Below, in pieces: positions 29,652 through 38,567 of a stretch of DNA of 64,000 bases. A program made the translations under genes and the position numbers. The notes under the pieces are model-generated. The model ran no database searches, was not told where the DNA came from, and saw only the letters and a program-made list of their open reading frames with translations. The first letter of the stretch is position 1. Each line of letters begins with the position of its first letter. The DNA is from Corynebacterium parakroppenstedtii (lineage in GTDB: Bacteria; Actinomycetota; Actinomycetes; Mycobacteriales; Mycobacteriaceae), in assembly GCF_019754935.1 (NCBI RefSeq), contig NZ_JAGSOA010000001.1, positions 682,001 through 746,000 on the forward strand, written 5' to 3'.

Positions 29652-30404
29652 ATGACCCAAGCTGTACCTTTCGACTCACGAAGCGGAGAAGCTAAATCCT
29701 CCGCCCGCCTGAAAGCAGAATCCCACCTAGCTCCCATTGAGACCGTTGTGGGGGATATCGCATCCGGAAAAATGGTCGCACTCGTCGATGACGAAGACCG
29801 AGAAAACGAAGGAGATTTAATAATTGCTGCTGAGGCGATCACGCCTGAGGCAGTTAATTTCATGATAACCCAGGCCAAGGGGCTTTTATGCGTGCCGATG
29901 CCAGCAAAGCTGGCCACTAAATTGAACCTTTCACCGATGGTCAACAGTAATCAGGATGGCTTTGGTACAGCTTTCACTGTATCGTGCGACGCTTCTCCTC
30001 GATTCGGTGTGACCACAGGTATTTGTGCTAGCGACCGGGCTTCTACTATCCGGTTGTTGGCTTCAAACGGCACTGCAGCGGATTTTCATCGGCCTGGGCA
30101 TGTTTTCCCACTCATTGCGCGGGAAGGTGGGGTACTTACTCGAATCGGCCACACCGAAGCAGGAAGCGACTTAGCCGCCATGGCTGGCTATGCCCCGGTT
30201 GCCGCCATCATCGAGATTATTGATGAGGATGGAGAAATGATTCGTTTGCCCGAACTACTCGGTTGGTGTGAGGAACGTGGCATTAGTCTCTCAACAATTG
30301 AGCGCCTACGTGCTTATCGGAGCGCCCAAGTGAAGGCTGGCGTAAAGATTACACAATGCCCCGATGGATCCCCTCTCCCAAGCACAACTACCGTGAAGGA
30401 GTAG
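29652..30404 (+). CDS. ribB: 3,4-dihydroxy-2-butanone-4-phosphate synthase (stand-alone RibB)
   Basis: 250 residues. It converts ribulose 5-phosphate to 3,4-dihydroxy-2-butanone 4-phosphate plus formate, normally for riboflavin. Active-site segments are intact: DDEDRENEGD, GFGTAFTV, GVTTGICASDRASTI, RPGHVFPL and RIGHTEA. No RibA GTP-cyclohydrolase domain follows, unlike the fused RibBA usual in corynebacteria. The frame opens at 29601, but AAAGGAG seven bases before the ATG at 29652 decides the start. No FMN riboswitch precedes it. It is followed after 6 nt by an acyltransferase gene, so its product may feed something other than flavin (inference). Confidence 0.9.
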   Translation: MTQAVPFDSRSGEAKSSARLKAESHLAPIETVVGDIASGKMVALVDDEDRENEGDLIIAAEAITPEAVNFMITQAKGLLCVPMPAKLATKLNLSPMVNSNQDGFGTAFTVSCDASPRFGVTTGICASDRASTIRLLASNGTAADFHRPGHVFPLIAREGGVLTRIGHTEAGSDLAAMAGYAPVAAIIEIIDEDGEMIRLPELLGWCEERGISLSTIERLRAYRSAQVKAGVKITQCPDGSPLPSTTTVKE

Positions 30405-30410
30405 ACACCA

Positions 30411-31652
30411 ATGGGCACCCATAACGATAATGCCGGCCAACTAACGCGGAGTATAGCCACCCCACTCATCCACGAGCTGGTCATGCGTCATTTGTCTTAT
30501 ATCGACGGCTTGGAGAACATACCCCGACGTGGTCCTGTGATCTTGGTAGCAAACCACTCGTCGTATATGGATCATTTTGTCACAAAGACAATAGCTGAAT
30601 CGGTGCGAAATGCTCGTGTTTGGTTTCCCACAAAAGCGGAAGCTTTCGAAAAACCTCTTTCCAGAATCTGGCATCAGTCCATGGACTGTTACCCAGTAAA
30701 TCGAAATGCTCCCGGTGAAGAAATTTTTCAACGCGCTAAGGAAGTACTCGATCGTGAGGAAACCCTCGTGCTTTATCCAGAGGGTACCCGTAACACAACC
30801 GGAGGACTGCTGCCATTTAAGACCGGAGCATTCCGAATGGCGCTCGCCAACAACGCGCCCGTAGTACCTGTCGGTATGACCGGAGTCTCTGATGTACTAC
30901 CGAAAGGGGCTAGGGTTCCGCGACGAAAACTGCTTTCAGTGGCTGTCGGTAAACCCCTACTACCCCCGCAGATTAGTGACCAGCGGGCGGCTGCGCGCAC
31001 GATGAGAGATGATGCAGTCACCGCCATCGAGCGGCTTAAAGAACGTAGCGCGCGACCGACACCAAGCTCCTGTGGGGAGTCTTCATCCAGCATCGTAAGT
31101 CTAGCGCAACACATCATTACTGAGAATCTATCTCCCGATGGCCGCCTACATGATGACGCTTTGAGCCGAATCGAATTGTTGCTAAGAATAGCCGATAGGA
31201 TTTCCGGCAGACACCTAGATCTTGATGTAGAAAAGGCTAGACTGAACGGATTCAAGGCAATTAGTTCAACGAATTATCTGGCAAGAACCGGCCGGATCTT
31301 TATCGTTACCCACCGAGCTTCTCGGCTAACGGACCTCCATAACTCAAACGACTTCGCCCCCTATTTAGCCGGCAGGAGTTCTCTCCTGTTACCAAACTTC
31401 CTTGGCGGAGGCCCACGAAAGGCACAAAAGTACTTCGAGGAAGCCGTCAGTCGTGGAGGCCAGATGACCTCACAGGCATACGTTGGCCTAGCAGAGGCCT
31501 TGTCGCAAGAAGGAAAGCTGAGAGACGCGGAAAAGGCATACAAGAACGCCCAGGAGAATATATCTCCTGAGGATCCCCGGGGATCTGCACGGGCTACCAA
31601 GATTACCGGAGCTCTAGCAAACCTGAGTGATCGCAACGAAGGGAAGCAATAG
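30411..31652 (+). CDS. PlsC-type acyltransferase with C-terminal TPR-like region
   Basis: 413 residues. The N-terminal ~210 residues are a lysophosphatidate-acyltransferase-like domain with NHSSYMDHF (HX4D, about 46), YPEGTRNTTGGLLPFKTGAFRMA (substrate-phosphate motif, about 123) and APVVPVGMTG. A middle region of ~110 residues is unassigned. The last ~75 residues (KAQKYFEEAVSRGG... AEKAYKNAQENI) resemble two TPR helix pairs. Such enzymes transfer acyl chains to a phosphate-bearing alcohol. GGAG from the ribB end serves as its Shine-Dalgarno, and 3 nt separate it from the MMPL gene. Its neighbour's product, a phosphorylated hydroxyketone, is a possible acceptor (inference). Confidence 0.8.
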   Translation: MGTHNDNAGQLTRSIATPLIHELVMRHLSYIDGLENIPRRGPVILVANHSSYMDHFVTKTIAESVRNARVWFPTKAEAFEKPLSRIWHQSMDCYPVNRNAPGEEIFQRAKEVLDREETLVLYPEGTRNTTGGLLPFKTGAFRMALANNAPVVPVGMTGVSDVLPKGARVPRRKLLSVAVGKPLLPPQISDQRAAARTMRDDAVTAIERLKERSARPTPSSCGESSSSIVSLAQHIITENLSPDGRLHDDALSRIELLLRIADRISGRHLDLDVEKARLNGFKAISSTNYLARTGRIFIVTHRASRLTDLHNSNDFAPYLAGRSSLLLPNFLGGGPRKAQKYFEEAVSRGGQMTSQAYVGLAEALSQEGKLRDAEKAYKNAQENISPEDPRGSARATKITGALANLSDRNEGKQ

Positions 31653-31655
31653 AGA

Positions 31656-33812
31656 ATGGTGTTTTCACTCGTCCGACGCCACCCTAAGCTGACCGTCCTA
31701 GCGTGGATACTCTTTTTTGCGGTAACAGCCATTGGCGCAGGGCAACTCAATAATGCGGTTAAGGCAGGCGGGTTTAATAATCAGCATGGAAGGTCTTTCG
31801 AGGGTGTCGAGATCAACCGCGAGGCTCTCGATGATCCCGAAAACGAACTCTCGGTTGTACTGAAATCTAGTTCCGAGATCACGCCATCCGTTCTTGACTC
31901 CGTAGAAGCCTCCATTACCCAGTTACCTCACGTCAAGAACGTCATGGACGGACGAGAGGTCCAACAACTCAGATCTAGCACGGGGCAGACACAAATTATT
32001 CAGGTCGGAATTGACGCAAGCAATACGACGACGCAGAATATGGTCCCCACGTTACGAGAGAAAGTTTCAGACTCCCTCAAAGAAACTGAAATTGAGAGTC
32101 ACGTTACAGGCGCACCTGCCCTTGATTACGACCTCAACATTCAATCACAGAAGGACGCACTCCACGCTGAAATGATCGCGTTTCCCCTGTTGATCCTTGT
32201 TCTCCTATTAATATATCGGTCAATAGGGCCCACGATCATAACCCTTGCCATCGCAGGGGTCTGTTTGGTCGGTACACAAGGCGTAGGAGCGTTGCTATCG
32301 AAGATTACCGACGTATCAAACATGTACATCACAGGGGCGTCCCTCATCGGACTAGCAGTTTCTGTTGACTATTGTCTCTTTCTGATCGCCCGCTACAGAG
32401 AAAACCTACAGAGGGGCGAAACCCCGGTTCGCGCACTCGAGCTAGCCACACATACGGTAGGGCATGCGATCCGCTTCGGTGGACTTAGCGTCATTGCCGC
32501 GCTATGCGCTCTTTTCATACCTCGTAACATGGTCTTCAGCTCGATCGCCCTAGCTGGTATTGTTGTAACCTCTATTGCACTTGCAGCTATTGCGACTTTA
32601 CTGCCGGCTGCACTTACACTACTTGGTAATCACGTTTTCTTTGGGCAACTAACGAGAGCTAAGAAACGGAATTATCTCTCGGGGAAAAAATTCTCAAGAT
32701 CATTGCAGATATCCGTCACTCGGCCAATCCTCGTAGCGGTAGCTGTGGTAGTGCCCTTGTTAATCGTCACGACACCCCTAGCGTCGCTTAAATTACAGGT
32801 ACCGGTAGCAAGCGCGTCGATTCTTCCAGAAGCGAAAGACTCCAGGGAAGGCATCGAAGCTATCCAGTCCGAGCTCAATGCACGTGAGCTCTTTCCCACC
32901 AGTGTTACGTTTCGAGGTCAACGTGGGGAATCATCCGAAGAAGTCAACAAACGAGCACAGGTATTGGCCGAAAAATTAACCTCCATCAATGGAGTTGATC
33001 AGGTTTTAGCGCCTGGCTCACCGGAAGAAAGCTTTTCTCCGTACCCGTTAACTGGCTCCTTCAACGGATTGAATTATGCCCGTATATTAGTCACGTCGAC
33101 TGAGTTACCAGATTCCGACAAAGCACATGAGATGGTCTATCAATTAATGGAATTAACGAAAGATAAATCAGGTGTCTTTGTTACTGGTGCAACTGCGCAG
33201 GGCATGGAATTTGATCAGTTGGTCGAAACGTCTATTCCGTGGATAATTGGTGTCGTCTTCTTAATCTCGCTGGCACTATTGAGCTGGGCATTTCGATCTT
33301 GGCAACTGCCCACCTTGGCTGTAATTCTGAATGGTTTAGTAGTTTCCTCTGCTATGGGATTACTTTCCTTAGTTTGGAAAATATCAACGGGCAACTCGAT
33401 CAATTCGGTAACGCCCGTTGTTATATTTGCGATCGTATTCGGATTATCCATTGATTATATGGTTTTAATGGCCAGCCGGATGCGAGAGGAATTCACTAAA
33501 TCTCACAAACATGTGGAATCTATTACCAGAGGTGTTAGCAAAACATCGCGGCTGGTAATTTCCGCGGCCATAATTATGATCGGCGTTTTCCTTTCCTTCA
33601 TGGTTGCGGAGATCAGTATTGTCCGTGAACTTGGCCTAGGGCTGGCTATGGCAGTAGCTATAGATGCCCTTATTGTGCGACCCTTCCTTTTACCGTCAAC
33701 TATCACGCTATTGGGCCCCAAAATCTGGGCTTCAGCCGAAACTAAAACCCGAAAACAAGGAGGTGAGAATATTGAATCAGGAAGCGGAAGATCAGAATCG
33801 ATGGCCTTTTGA
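31656..33812 (+). CDS. MMPL-family (RND-type) lipid exporter
   Basis: 718 residues in the MMPL layout: helix 1 near the N-terminus, a large extracytoplasmic domain (about 40-165), helices 2-6, a second extracytoplasmic domain (about 370-515) and helices 7-12. Both halves carry the Asp-Tyr proton-relay motif: SVDYCLFLIARYRE (about 238) and SIDYMVLMASRMREEF (about 598). MMPL proteins export lipids or lipopeptides with the proton gradient. It is the last large gene of the ribB operon and the likely exporter of what that operon makes. Codon use is visibly AT-richer than in flanking genes. Confidence 0.9.
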   Translation: MVFSLVRRHPKLTVLAWILFFAVTAIGAGQLNNAVKAGGFNNQHGRSFEGVEINREALDDPENELSVVLKSSSEITPSVLDSVEASITQLPHVKNVMDGREVQQLRSSTGQTQIIQVGIDASNTTTQNMVPTLREKVSDSLKETEIESHVTGAPALDYDLNIQSQKDALHAEMIAFPLLILVLLLIYRSIGPTIITLAIAGVCLVGTQGVGALLSKITDVSNMYITGASLIGLAVSVDYCLFLIARYRENLQRGETPVRALELATHTVGHAIRFGGLSVIAALCALFIPRNMVFSSIALAGIVVTSIALAAIATLLPAALTLLGNHVFFGQLTRAKKRNYLSGKKFSRSLQISVTRPILVAVAVVVPLLIVTTPLASLKLQVPVASASILPEAKDSREGIEAIQSELNARELFPTSVTFRGQRGESSEEVNKRAQVLAEKLTSINGVDQVLAPGSPEESFSPYPLTGSFNGLNYARILVTSTELPDSDKAHEMVYQLMELTKDKSGVFVTGATAQGMEFDQLVETSIPWIIGVVFLISLALLSWAFRSWQLPTLAVILNGLVVSSAMGLLSLVWKISTGNSINSVTPVVIFAIVFGLSIDYMVLMASRMREEFTKSHKHVESITRGVSKTSRLVISAAIIMIGVFLSFMVAEISIVRELGLGLAMAVAIDALIVRPFLLPSTITLLGPKIWASAETKTRKQGGENIESGSGRSESMAF

Positions 33813-33873
33813 TGACGACGATATCGTAAACATCTATCCGGTAAAGCTAGCCATAGTTGAAGACGAATCATAG
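33772..33873 (+). CDS. acidic 33-residue micro-ORF at end of MMPL operon
   Basis: A TTG start lies 5 nt after AAGGAGGTGA (33757-33766), the strongest Shine-Dalgarno I saw in the window. It encodes a 33-residue peptide with segments NQEAEDQNRWPFDDDD and VKLAIVEDES, overlapping the last 41 nt of the MMPL gene in another frame. The peptide has no Cys and no hydrophobic stretch, so it is not an obvious membrane toxin or lanthipeptide precursor. It may be an accessory peptide or a peptide substrate of the system. Reality is inferred only from the ribosome-binding site and the operon position. Confidence 0.5.
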   Translation: MNQEAEDQNRWPFDDDDIVNIYPVKLAIVEDES

Positions 33874-33882
33874 CGAATAGAC

Positions 33883-33899
33883 GGTGTGTGACCCACACC
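33883..33899 (+). terminator. weak hairpin after the MMPL operon
   Basis: GGTGTG - TGACC - CACACC begins 10 nt after the micro-ORF stop. There is no T-run, so it is only a possible end of the operon. Confidence 0.35.
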
Positions 33900-34025
33900 C
33901 CGGCCGGCATTCAGGAAGTCCAACTACGACGACATTGAATATCGCACACCATGATTGTACTGCCCCCGCCAGGAACTCTGCTGCAATCGTTGATGCAGAT
34001 GATGGCAACGTGGCTTCAGCTGACA

Positions 34026-34286
34026 CTAACCAAGACCTCGGCCCTGGATCTGGGTAAGGACGGCATCCGAGTCAATTCCGTCCACCCCGGCAGCGTGAAC
34101 ACCCCATTGACCGTGAACCTCAAGCGCGGGTTCGGCCAAATTCCGCTCGACCGAGCTGCCGAGCCGACCGAAATCTCCCAGCTCATCGTCTACCTAGCCT
34201 CCGACGAATCCACGTTCGCATCCGGTGGATCCTTCGTCCTGGACGGCGGAGAAACCGCAGGAAACAACTTGCGCGACGATAAATAA
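34026..34286 (+). pseudogene. truncated second copy of the SDR (3' third only)
   Basis: Encodes LTKTSALDLGKDGIRVNSVH through GGETAGNNLRDDK-stop, matching the last ~86 residues of the SDR at 27556-28326 with three amino-acid changes. The cofactor-binding half and the catalytic Ser/Tyr/Lys are missing, so it cannot be an enzyme. An ORF running into it from 33951 has unrelated sequence and no ribosome-binding site. The mostly synonymous differences mean this allele evolved under selection as a full gene before truncation. It marks the right border of the RibB-MMPL block. The 150 bp before it (33874-34025) carry nothing else recognisable. Confidence 0.9.
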
Positions 34287-34385
34287 ATAGCGAGCGCTTT
34301 CTTCACCGACCAAGCGTCCTATCTGCCAGCGTTACTACTGATAGGTGGGACGTTTCTAAAGAGATATGGGTATGCTCGTAGCCCT

Positions 34386-35858
34386 TTAGCCCAAGCTTGA
34401 GTTTTGCGTGGCGGGGAGCACCCGAACCCTTCGACGAAGTACGCGCATCAACAGCAACGTCGTCGTTCCGAAGCCGAGGATCAACCCGAGCCAAACTCCG
34501 TACGCTTCCCAACGGAGGCCTAATCCGAGTATGAATAGTGCAGGAATTCCCACACACCAGTATCCGATTAATGTGGCTTTGAGCCCCGAACTTGTATCGC
34601 GCAGCCCGCGCAATAGGCCTACCGCAACATTCTGGGAGCCCTTAGCGAACTGCTGCAGGATGGCAAAGAACATCAAGATTATTGCGACGGTCATAACTTC
34701 GTCAGTTGCCTTCCAGGCAAAGATTCGGACGACCCACCGTCCACAGGTCGCCCATACAAGCCCTATAAAGCCCAGGTAGATACCCACAAGGATCGCCACT
34801 CGACGCACGGTCTCAGTGATAACAACGCGCGGATGGTTCGCCTGGAGTCCCCTACTCACGAGTATCGAACTTCCATGAGAAAACCCGATACAAACTTGAT
34901 ACACGATATAAGCGATCTGATTAACGACAGTATGGGCTGCAAGCATCGTCGGGCTAACCATGGACATTGCAATCCCAGCGATCGTAGTCAAAGCGGCTTC
35001 CGAACCATAGGTTAAGGAGACAGGCCACCCGATACGGAGTAGCTCACGTGCTGCTGTCATATCTCCTGTTTGAGGTCTAAATTCCACGTAGTCACCAAGA
35101 TCAGGATCTTTTCGAATCTTGAGAGAAAATGCCACCAAAGTAAAAACCTGGACAACCGTAGTCGAGAGACCAATTCCGGCCACTGCCCAGGCTGTAGTCG
35201 GGGCAACGGTCACCATCAACCAGTTCACCGCAGCATTGACCGCTATTGACCACAAGGTAACGACGAGTAACGATCCCGGCTTTCGCATCCCTACCGCGTA
35301 CTGTCGTAACACGTTCAGCCACAGCATTGGAACCAGTCCCGGGGCCAATGCGACCGTCATACCGAAAGCTATTCGGGCAGTGTCACCATGGACCGGTAAA
35401 ACAAATAGACTCACCCCCAGAAGAGCAACAATAATCGCACCCAATGCAGATATGACCGTCGCTACTTCAAATGAGACTCGTACCTGCTTGCTAATTCCTG
35501 CTTTAAGAACGTCACGGCGAGAATCATCGATTGCCCCTCGCGCCTCTGCGTTCTCTAGTTTTGCGACTGCTTCAGCGACCTTATTTCCGCTAGCGGTAAC
35601 CATACCGACGCACATAGTCCGAATTTGGTTATAAAACTGCATTGCCAATCCCCCGGCTCCGATAGCCACCACACTCAGCGTGCCCAGCATGGCCACATCG
35701 GTCGAGGTCAATGCCACTGTGGCTAGCTGAACTCCGGCAATAGGCAACGAAAGCCTAGAGATCTCCAGATAACTTGGGATCTGGACGTCTAAAAGCTCCT
35801 TTTCACCGGAACTCTTCTTTCGGTCATAGCTTGTTTCAACACGATCTTTAGAGCCCAC
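34386..35858 (-). CDS. MATE-family efflux transporter
   Basis: 490 residues, about twelve helices in two related halves (first IPSYLEISRLSLPIAGVQLATVALTSTDVAMLG, second REWPVSLTYG-like RIGWPVSLTYGSEAALTTIAGIAM). MATE proteins extrude cations or small molecules with H+ or Na+. The GTG start at 35856-35858 has GAGGGAG nine bases upstream and overlaps the end of the SbnA-like gene by 11 nt, so it belongs to the chelator operon and is the probable exporter of its product. Confidence 0.85.
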   Translation of the reverse strand: MGSKDRVETSYDRKKSSGEKELLDVQIPSYLEISRLSLPIAGVQLATVALTSTDVAMLGTLSVVAIGAGGLAMQFYNQIRTMCVGMVTASGNKVAEAVAKLENAEARGAIDDSRRDVLKAGISKQVRVSFEVATVISALGAIIVALLGVSLFVLPVHGDTARIAFGMTVALAPGLVPMLWLNVLRQYAVGMRKPGSLLVVTLWSIAVNAAVNWLMVTVAPTTAWAVAGIGLSTTVVQVFTLVAFSLKIRKDPDLGDYVEFRPQTGDMTAARELLRIGWPVSLTYGSEAALTTIAGIAMSMVSPTMLAAHTVVNQIAYIVYQVCIGFSHGSSILVSRGLQANHPRVVITETVRRVAILVGIYLGFIGLVWATCGRWVVRIFAWKATDEVMTVAIILMFFAILQQFAKGSQNVAVGLLRGLRDTSSGLKATLIGYWCVGIPALFILGLGLRWEAYGVWLGLILGFGTTTLLLMRVLRRRVRVLPATQNSSLG

Positions 35859-37014
35859 GCGCAGAAGCTCCCTCTGCCGTAGAACAATATCTATTCAGAT
35901 TCGCTGTCTGACGGTTAGATAGGGCAATAGAGTCATTAAAAGCCCTTAACATTCCACTAACCTGATGTTCTGCAATATCCGATAATAATTTATTGGCAAT
36001 CATCCACCGGTCATCAAATATCGTATTTTGATACTTTTCACCGGCATCGCAGGCAATCACGACCATCGTCGTACCAGCAGGAAAACTCGCCAACTGTCTC
36101 AGCGCCTCATAGATAGCTGCTCCCGAGGTACCGCCTAGCATCAGCCCTTTCTCGCGTGCTAAGACTCGGGAGGTGGCAAAGGCTTTCACATCGTTTATCT
36201 TTAAACCTTGGTCAATAGCTTCGGTGTCGACGTTGCAGCCGACCGGAAAACCTCCTGGAGCTCCAGCACCGCTTTGCTTGTACGCCCCGGCTGGCGGACC
36301 AAATATGATCGAGCCTTCTGGTTCAACTCCAATCGTTATTAATGAATGGCCTAGCTCGCGCAAACGGCGCGCCGTTCCACAAAGGGTTCCACCTGTGCCC
36401 ACCGAAGCAACCAGAACGTCGATATTGGCCGAAATAGCACTATCCAATTCCTCAGCTAGGTGTGAATAGCCTAAAGGATTATTCGGATTATTATGCTGAT
36501 CAGGCCACCAAACATATGGACACGAGGAACAAATCTCCTCAGCCTTCTTTCGTCGAAGCATTGTCGAGGGACGATCTGACGGACCATCAACAACTACTAG
36601 TTCCGCCCCATATGCCTTCATAGCTGCCAATTTCGATGGTGCCGCGTGGGAATCGACCACCCCAATGAATTTATAGCCCAGTTGAGCCGCAGCAATAGCC
36701 AGTCCTAGCCCGGTATTCCCCGAAGTGGGCTCCACAATGGTATATCCCGGTTTAATCTCTCCCCGACGCTCAGCACTGCGCACCATGGCTAGCGCCATCC
36801 GAATTTTTGCCGATCCAGTTGGATTAAAACACTCCAACTTAATCAATAGGCGGCTTCCGTTTCCTGCCCTAGCTAGCTCAAGAAGCGGTGTTCTGCCGAC
36901 AAGATCACATACCGAACGAGGAAGGCTGGAATCTTTAGGCACTTTTCGTACGCGGCTTGAGCCTAAATTGCTTGGCGGCAGCACATGGTTCTGATCTTTA
37001 GGTCGGTTGCTCAT
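35848..37014 (-). CDS. sbnA: SbnA-like PLP synthase for 2,3-diaminopropionate
   Basis: 388 residues, cysteine-synthase fold. PLP Lys is in NPTGSAKIRMA (about 56), the cofactor-ring loop is EPTSGNTGLGLAIAAA (about 90) and the phosphate loop is VGTGGTLCGTARR. SbnA of staphyloferrin B synthesis joins O-phosphoserine and glutamate to N-(2-amino-2-carboxyethyl)-glutamate; the SbnB partner three cistrons' order upstream supports this rather than cysteine synthesis. ATG at 37012-37014 overlaps the decarboxylase stop by 4 nt. A tail of about 50 residues follows the core. Confidence 0.8.
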   Translation of the reverse strand: MSNRPKDQNHVLPPSNLGSSRVRKVPKDSSLPRSVCDLVGRTPLLELARAGNGSRLLIKLECFNPTGSAKIRMALAMVRSAERRGEIKPGYTIVEPTSGNTGLGLAIAAAQLGYKFIGVVDSHAAPSKLAAMKAYGAELVVVDGPSDRPSTMLRRKKAEEICSSCPYVWWPDQHNNPNNPLGYSHLAEELDSAISANIDVLVASVGTGGTLCGTARRLRELGHSLITIGVEPEGSIIFGPPAGAYKQSGAGAPGGFPVGCNVDTEAIDQGLKINDVKAFATSRVLAREKGLMLGGTSGAAIYEALRQLASFPAGTTMVVIACDAGEKYQNTIFDDRWMIANKLLSDIAEHQVSGMLRAFNDSIALSNRQTANLNRYCSTAEGASARGL

Positions 37015-38567
37015 AGCCAGCCTCTCTCCACTAGTGGTCGATCAATTCGTAGAGTCCACAGATCTGTCCAATTGGAATTACCTAAACGGCCAGACGTTGG
37101 CGCAGATTCACTGACTGTGTCTGGCAACATGCCGTCTTTGGACACCTCTTCGAGAACGAACCGGGTGGGTAAAGGTAATTGGTGGAATTGACTCTCGTTC
37201 TTATCCATTTGGTAGCCGGCGGTGTTGTGATAAATGAGCAGATCACCGACTTCTGCTGGCCTGTCGAACAACACCTTTCGCCAAGTCAACATGTCGTATT
37301 CCATGCAGCTCGCTCCCCCTACCGCAGCGCGCCATGACTTTGTCTTTGTGTTACCGATTGATCGTTGTTCTCTCTGCCGCGGTTCTCTGGGCCATAGCGT
37401 CGGATCGGGAGAAAACTCCCGTCCTTTCCACTGCTCAGACAGACTCATCGATAGCCCATCCACAACGATGAGCGAATATGGGTCCGGCAGACTAACTGAT
37501 CCCCCCGGTTCTGAATTGAGACAAGGTTCGATTTCTGAGTTCACCCGATCTTTGACACCTTGCACGGAGAAGACCGTATCGCCAGCCCCAGCTAAAAGGC
37601 CACGGCCAGGTTCTATGCATACGGAAATACTGTTCTCACGTAAGGCCGGGCCCACTTCGTCAAAGATTGAACTCAACATCGCGGAGCCCGTAGGAAGTGG
37701 ATTACCGTAGGGATATGTGCCTGAAGGGACCCGGCCAGCGTGGTAATCCCCGGTACTTATCGTGCTCTGAAAACTCTCCCACTCATCATGGCCTGTATAT
37801 GGAACAGTGAAGCCGCCCCCAATGTCGACGGTGACTGCGGAGTGCCCTCGTCGTCGCAGCTCAGCAATCTGATCGACGGCTCTGCGAATGGCGCGTACAC
37901 GTTCGTCTATGTCGTAGCCATCGAGATGGAAGCAGACCCCCTCTATAGATAAGCAGCCATTCTCAGTAGGATCTTCCGATGAGAAACTCGATGTTAAACG
38001 CTGTGCCACACTTTCATGGCTCAGCCATTCAGAAAACGAAAGACCGAATCTTGTGTTCGGCTGAGTATCAGGCCGTAGTCGTAGAAGAACCCGAGCAACT
38101 CGGGAACTTTGGCTCGCGATTTTTCTTACACGTTCGAGTTCAACCAACGAGTCAAGCGCAAAAAGGCACCCATGCCGTATACCCAGCCAAAAGAGGGTTT
38201 CACTTTTATCGGCACCGGTGATGGTGAGCCGACTCGGGTCAATACCTTCAGCTAGGGTCCCCACGAGTTCAGGCCCACTCGCAACATCACACCCCTGTTC
38301 AGAAAGCGCTACCTCATGAAGCCAGCACTGGGCTTTATTGGCTTTTCGTGCAAAGAGAACGTGTCCTTCCACTCCATGATGGTCAAACACATCAATGTAT
38401 GCGGCTAAGTTTTTACTGAATGTAGCCGGATGTAAAAGGTGAAAAGGTTTTCCAGACAATCTGCGGAGAAAATACAGGAAATGCGGGTCATCTATTACTT
38501 CTTCCTCCCAGCTTTCCAACATGGGCTCGAGGCACGGGGGTGGAGCCTCATGTTCCGCTAATCCCAT
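37011..38567 (-). CDS. fold-III PLP decarboxylase (SbnH / Y4yA-like)
   Basis: 518 residues. The alanine-racemase-type barrel has the PLP Lys in HVLFARKANKAQ (about 94), VDIGGGFTVPYTG for phosphate binding, and CIEPGRGLLAGAG; the C-terminal barrel has GGASCMEYDML with the catalytic Cys and Asp of Dap/Orn/Lys decarboxylases. SbnH removes CO2 from a diaminopropionate adduct in staphyloferrin B synthesis; Y4yA homologues are also found with siderophore genes in rhizobia. Here it lies between the SbnB- and SbnA-like genes with 10- and 4-nt overlaps. It may act on free Dap (giving ethylenediamine) or on a Dap adduct. Confidence 0.8.
   Translation of the reverse strand: MGLAEHEAPPPCLEPMLESWEEEVIDDPHFLYFLRRLSGKPFHLLHPATFSKNLAAYIDVFDHHGVEGHVLFARKANKAQCWLHEVALSEQGCDVASGPELVGTLAEGIDPSRLTITGADKSETLFWLGIRHGCLFALDSLVELERVRKIASQSSRVARVLLRLRPDTQPNTRFGLSFSEWLSHESVAQRLTSSFSSEDPTENGCLSIEGVCFHLDGYDIDERVRAIRRAVDQIAELRRRGHSAVTVDIGGGFTVPYTGHDEWESFQSTISTGDYHAGRVPSGTYPYGNPLPTGSAMLSSIFDEVGPALRENSISVCIEPGRGLLAGAGDTVFSVQGVKDRVNSEIEPCLNSEPGGSVSLPDPYSLIVVDGLSMSLSEQWKGREFSPDPTLWPREPRQREQRSIGNTKTKSWRAAVGGASCMEYDMLTWRKVLFDRPAEVGDLLIYHNTAGYQMDKNESQFHQLPLPTRFVLEEVSKDGMLPDTVSESAPTSGRLGNSNWTDLWTLRIDRPLVERGWL

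Noticed and set aside
33951-34025. New N-terminus fused to the truncated SDR
   Set aside because: No ribosome-binding site, unrelated sequence, and the remaining domain lacks cofactor and catalytic residues.
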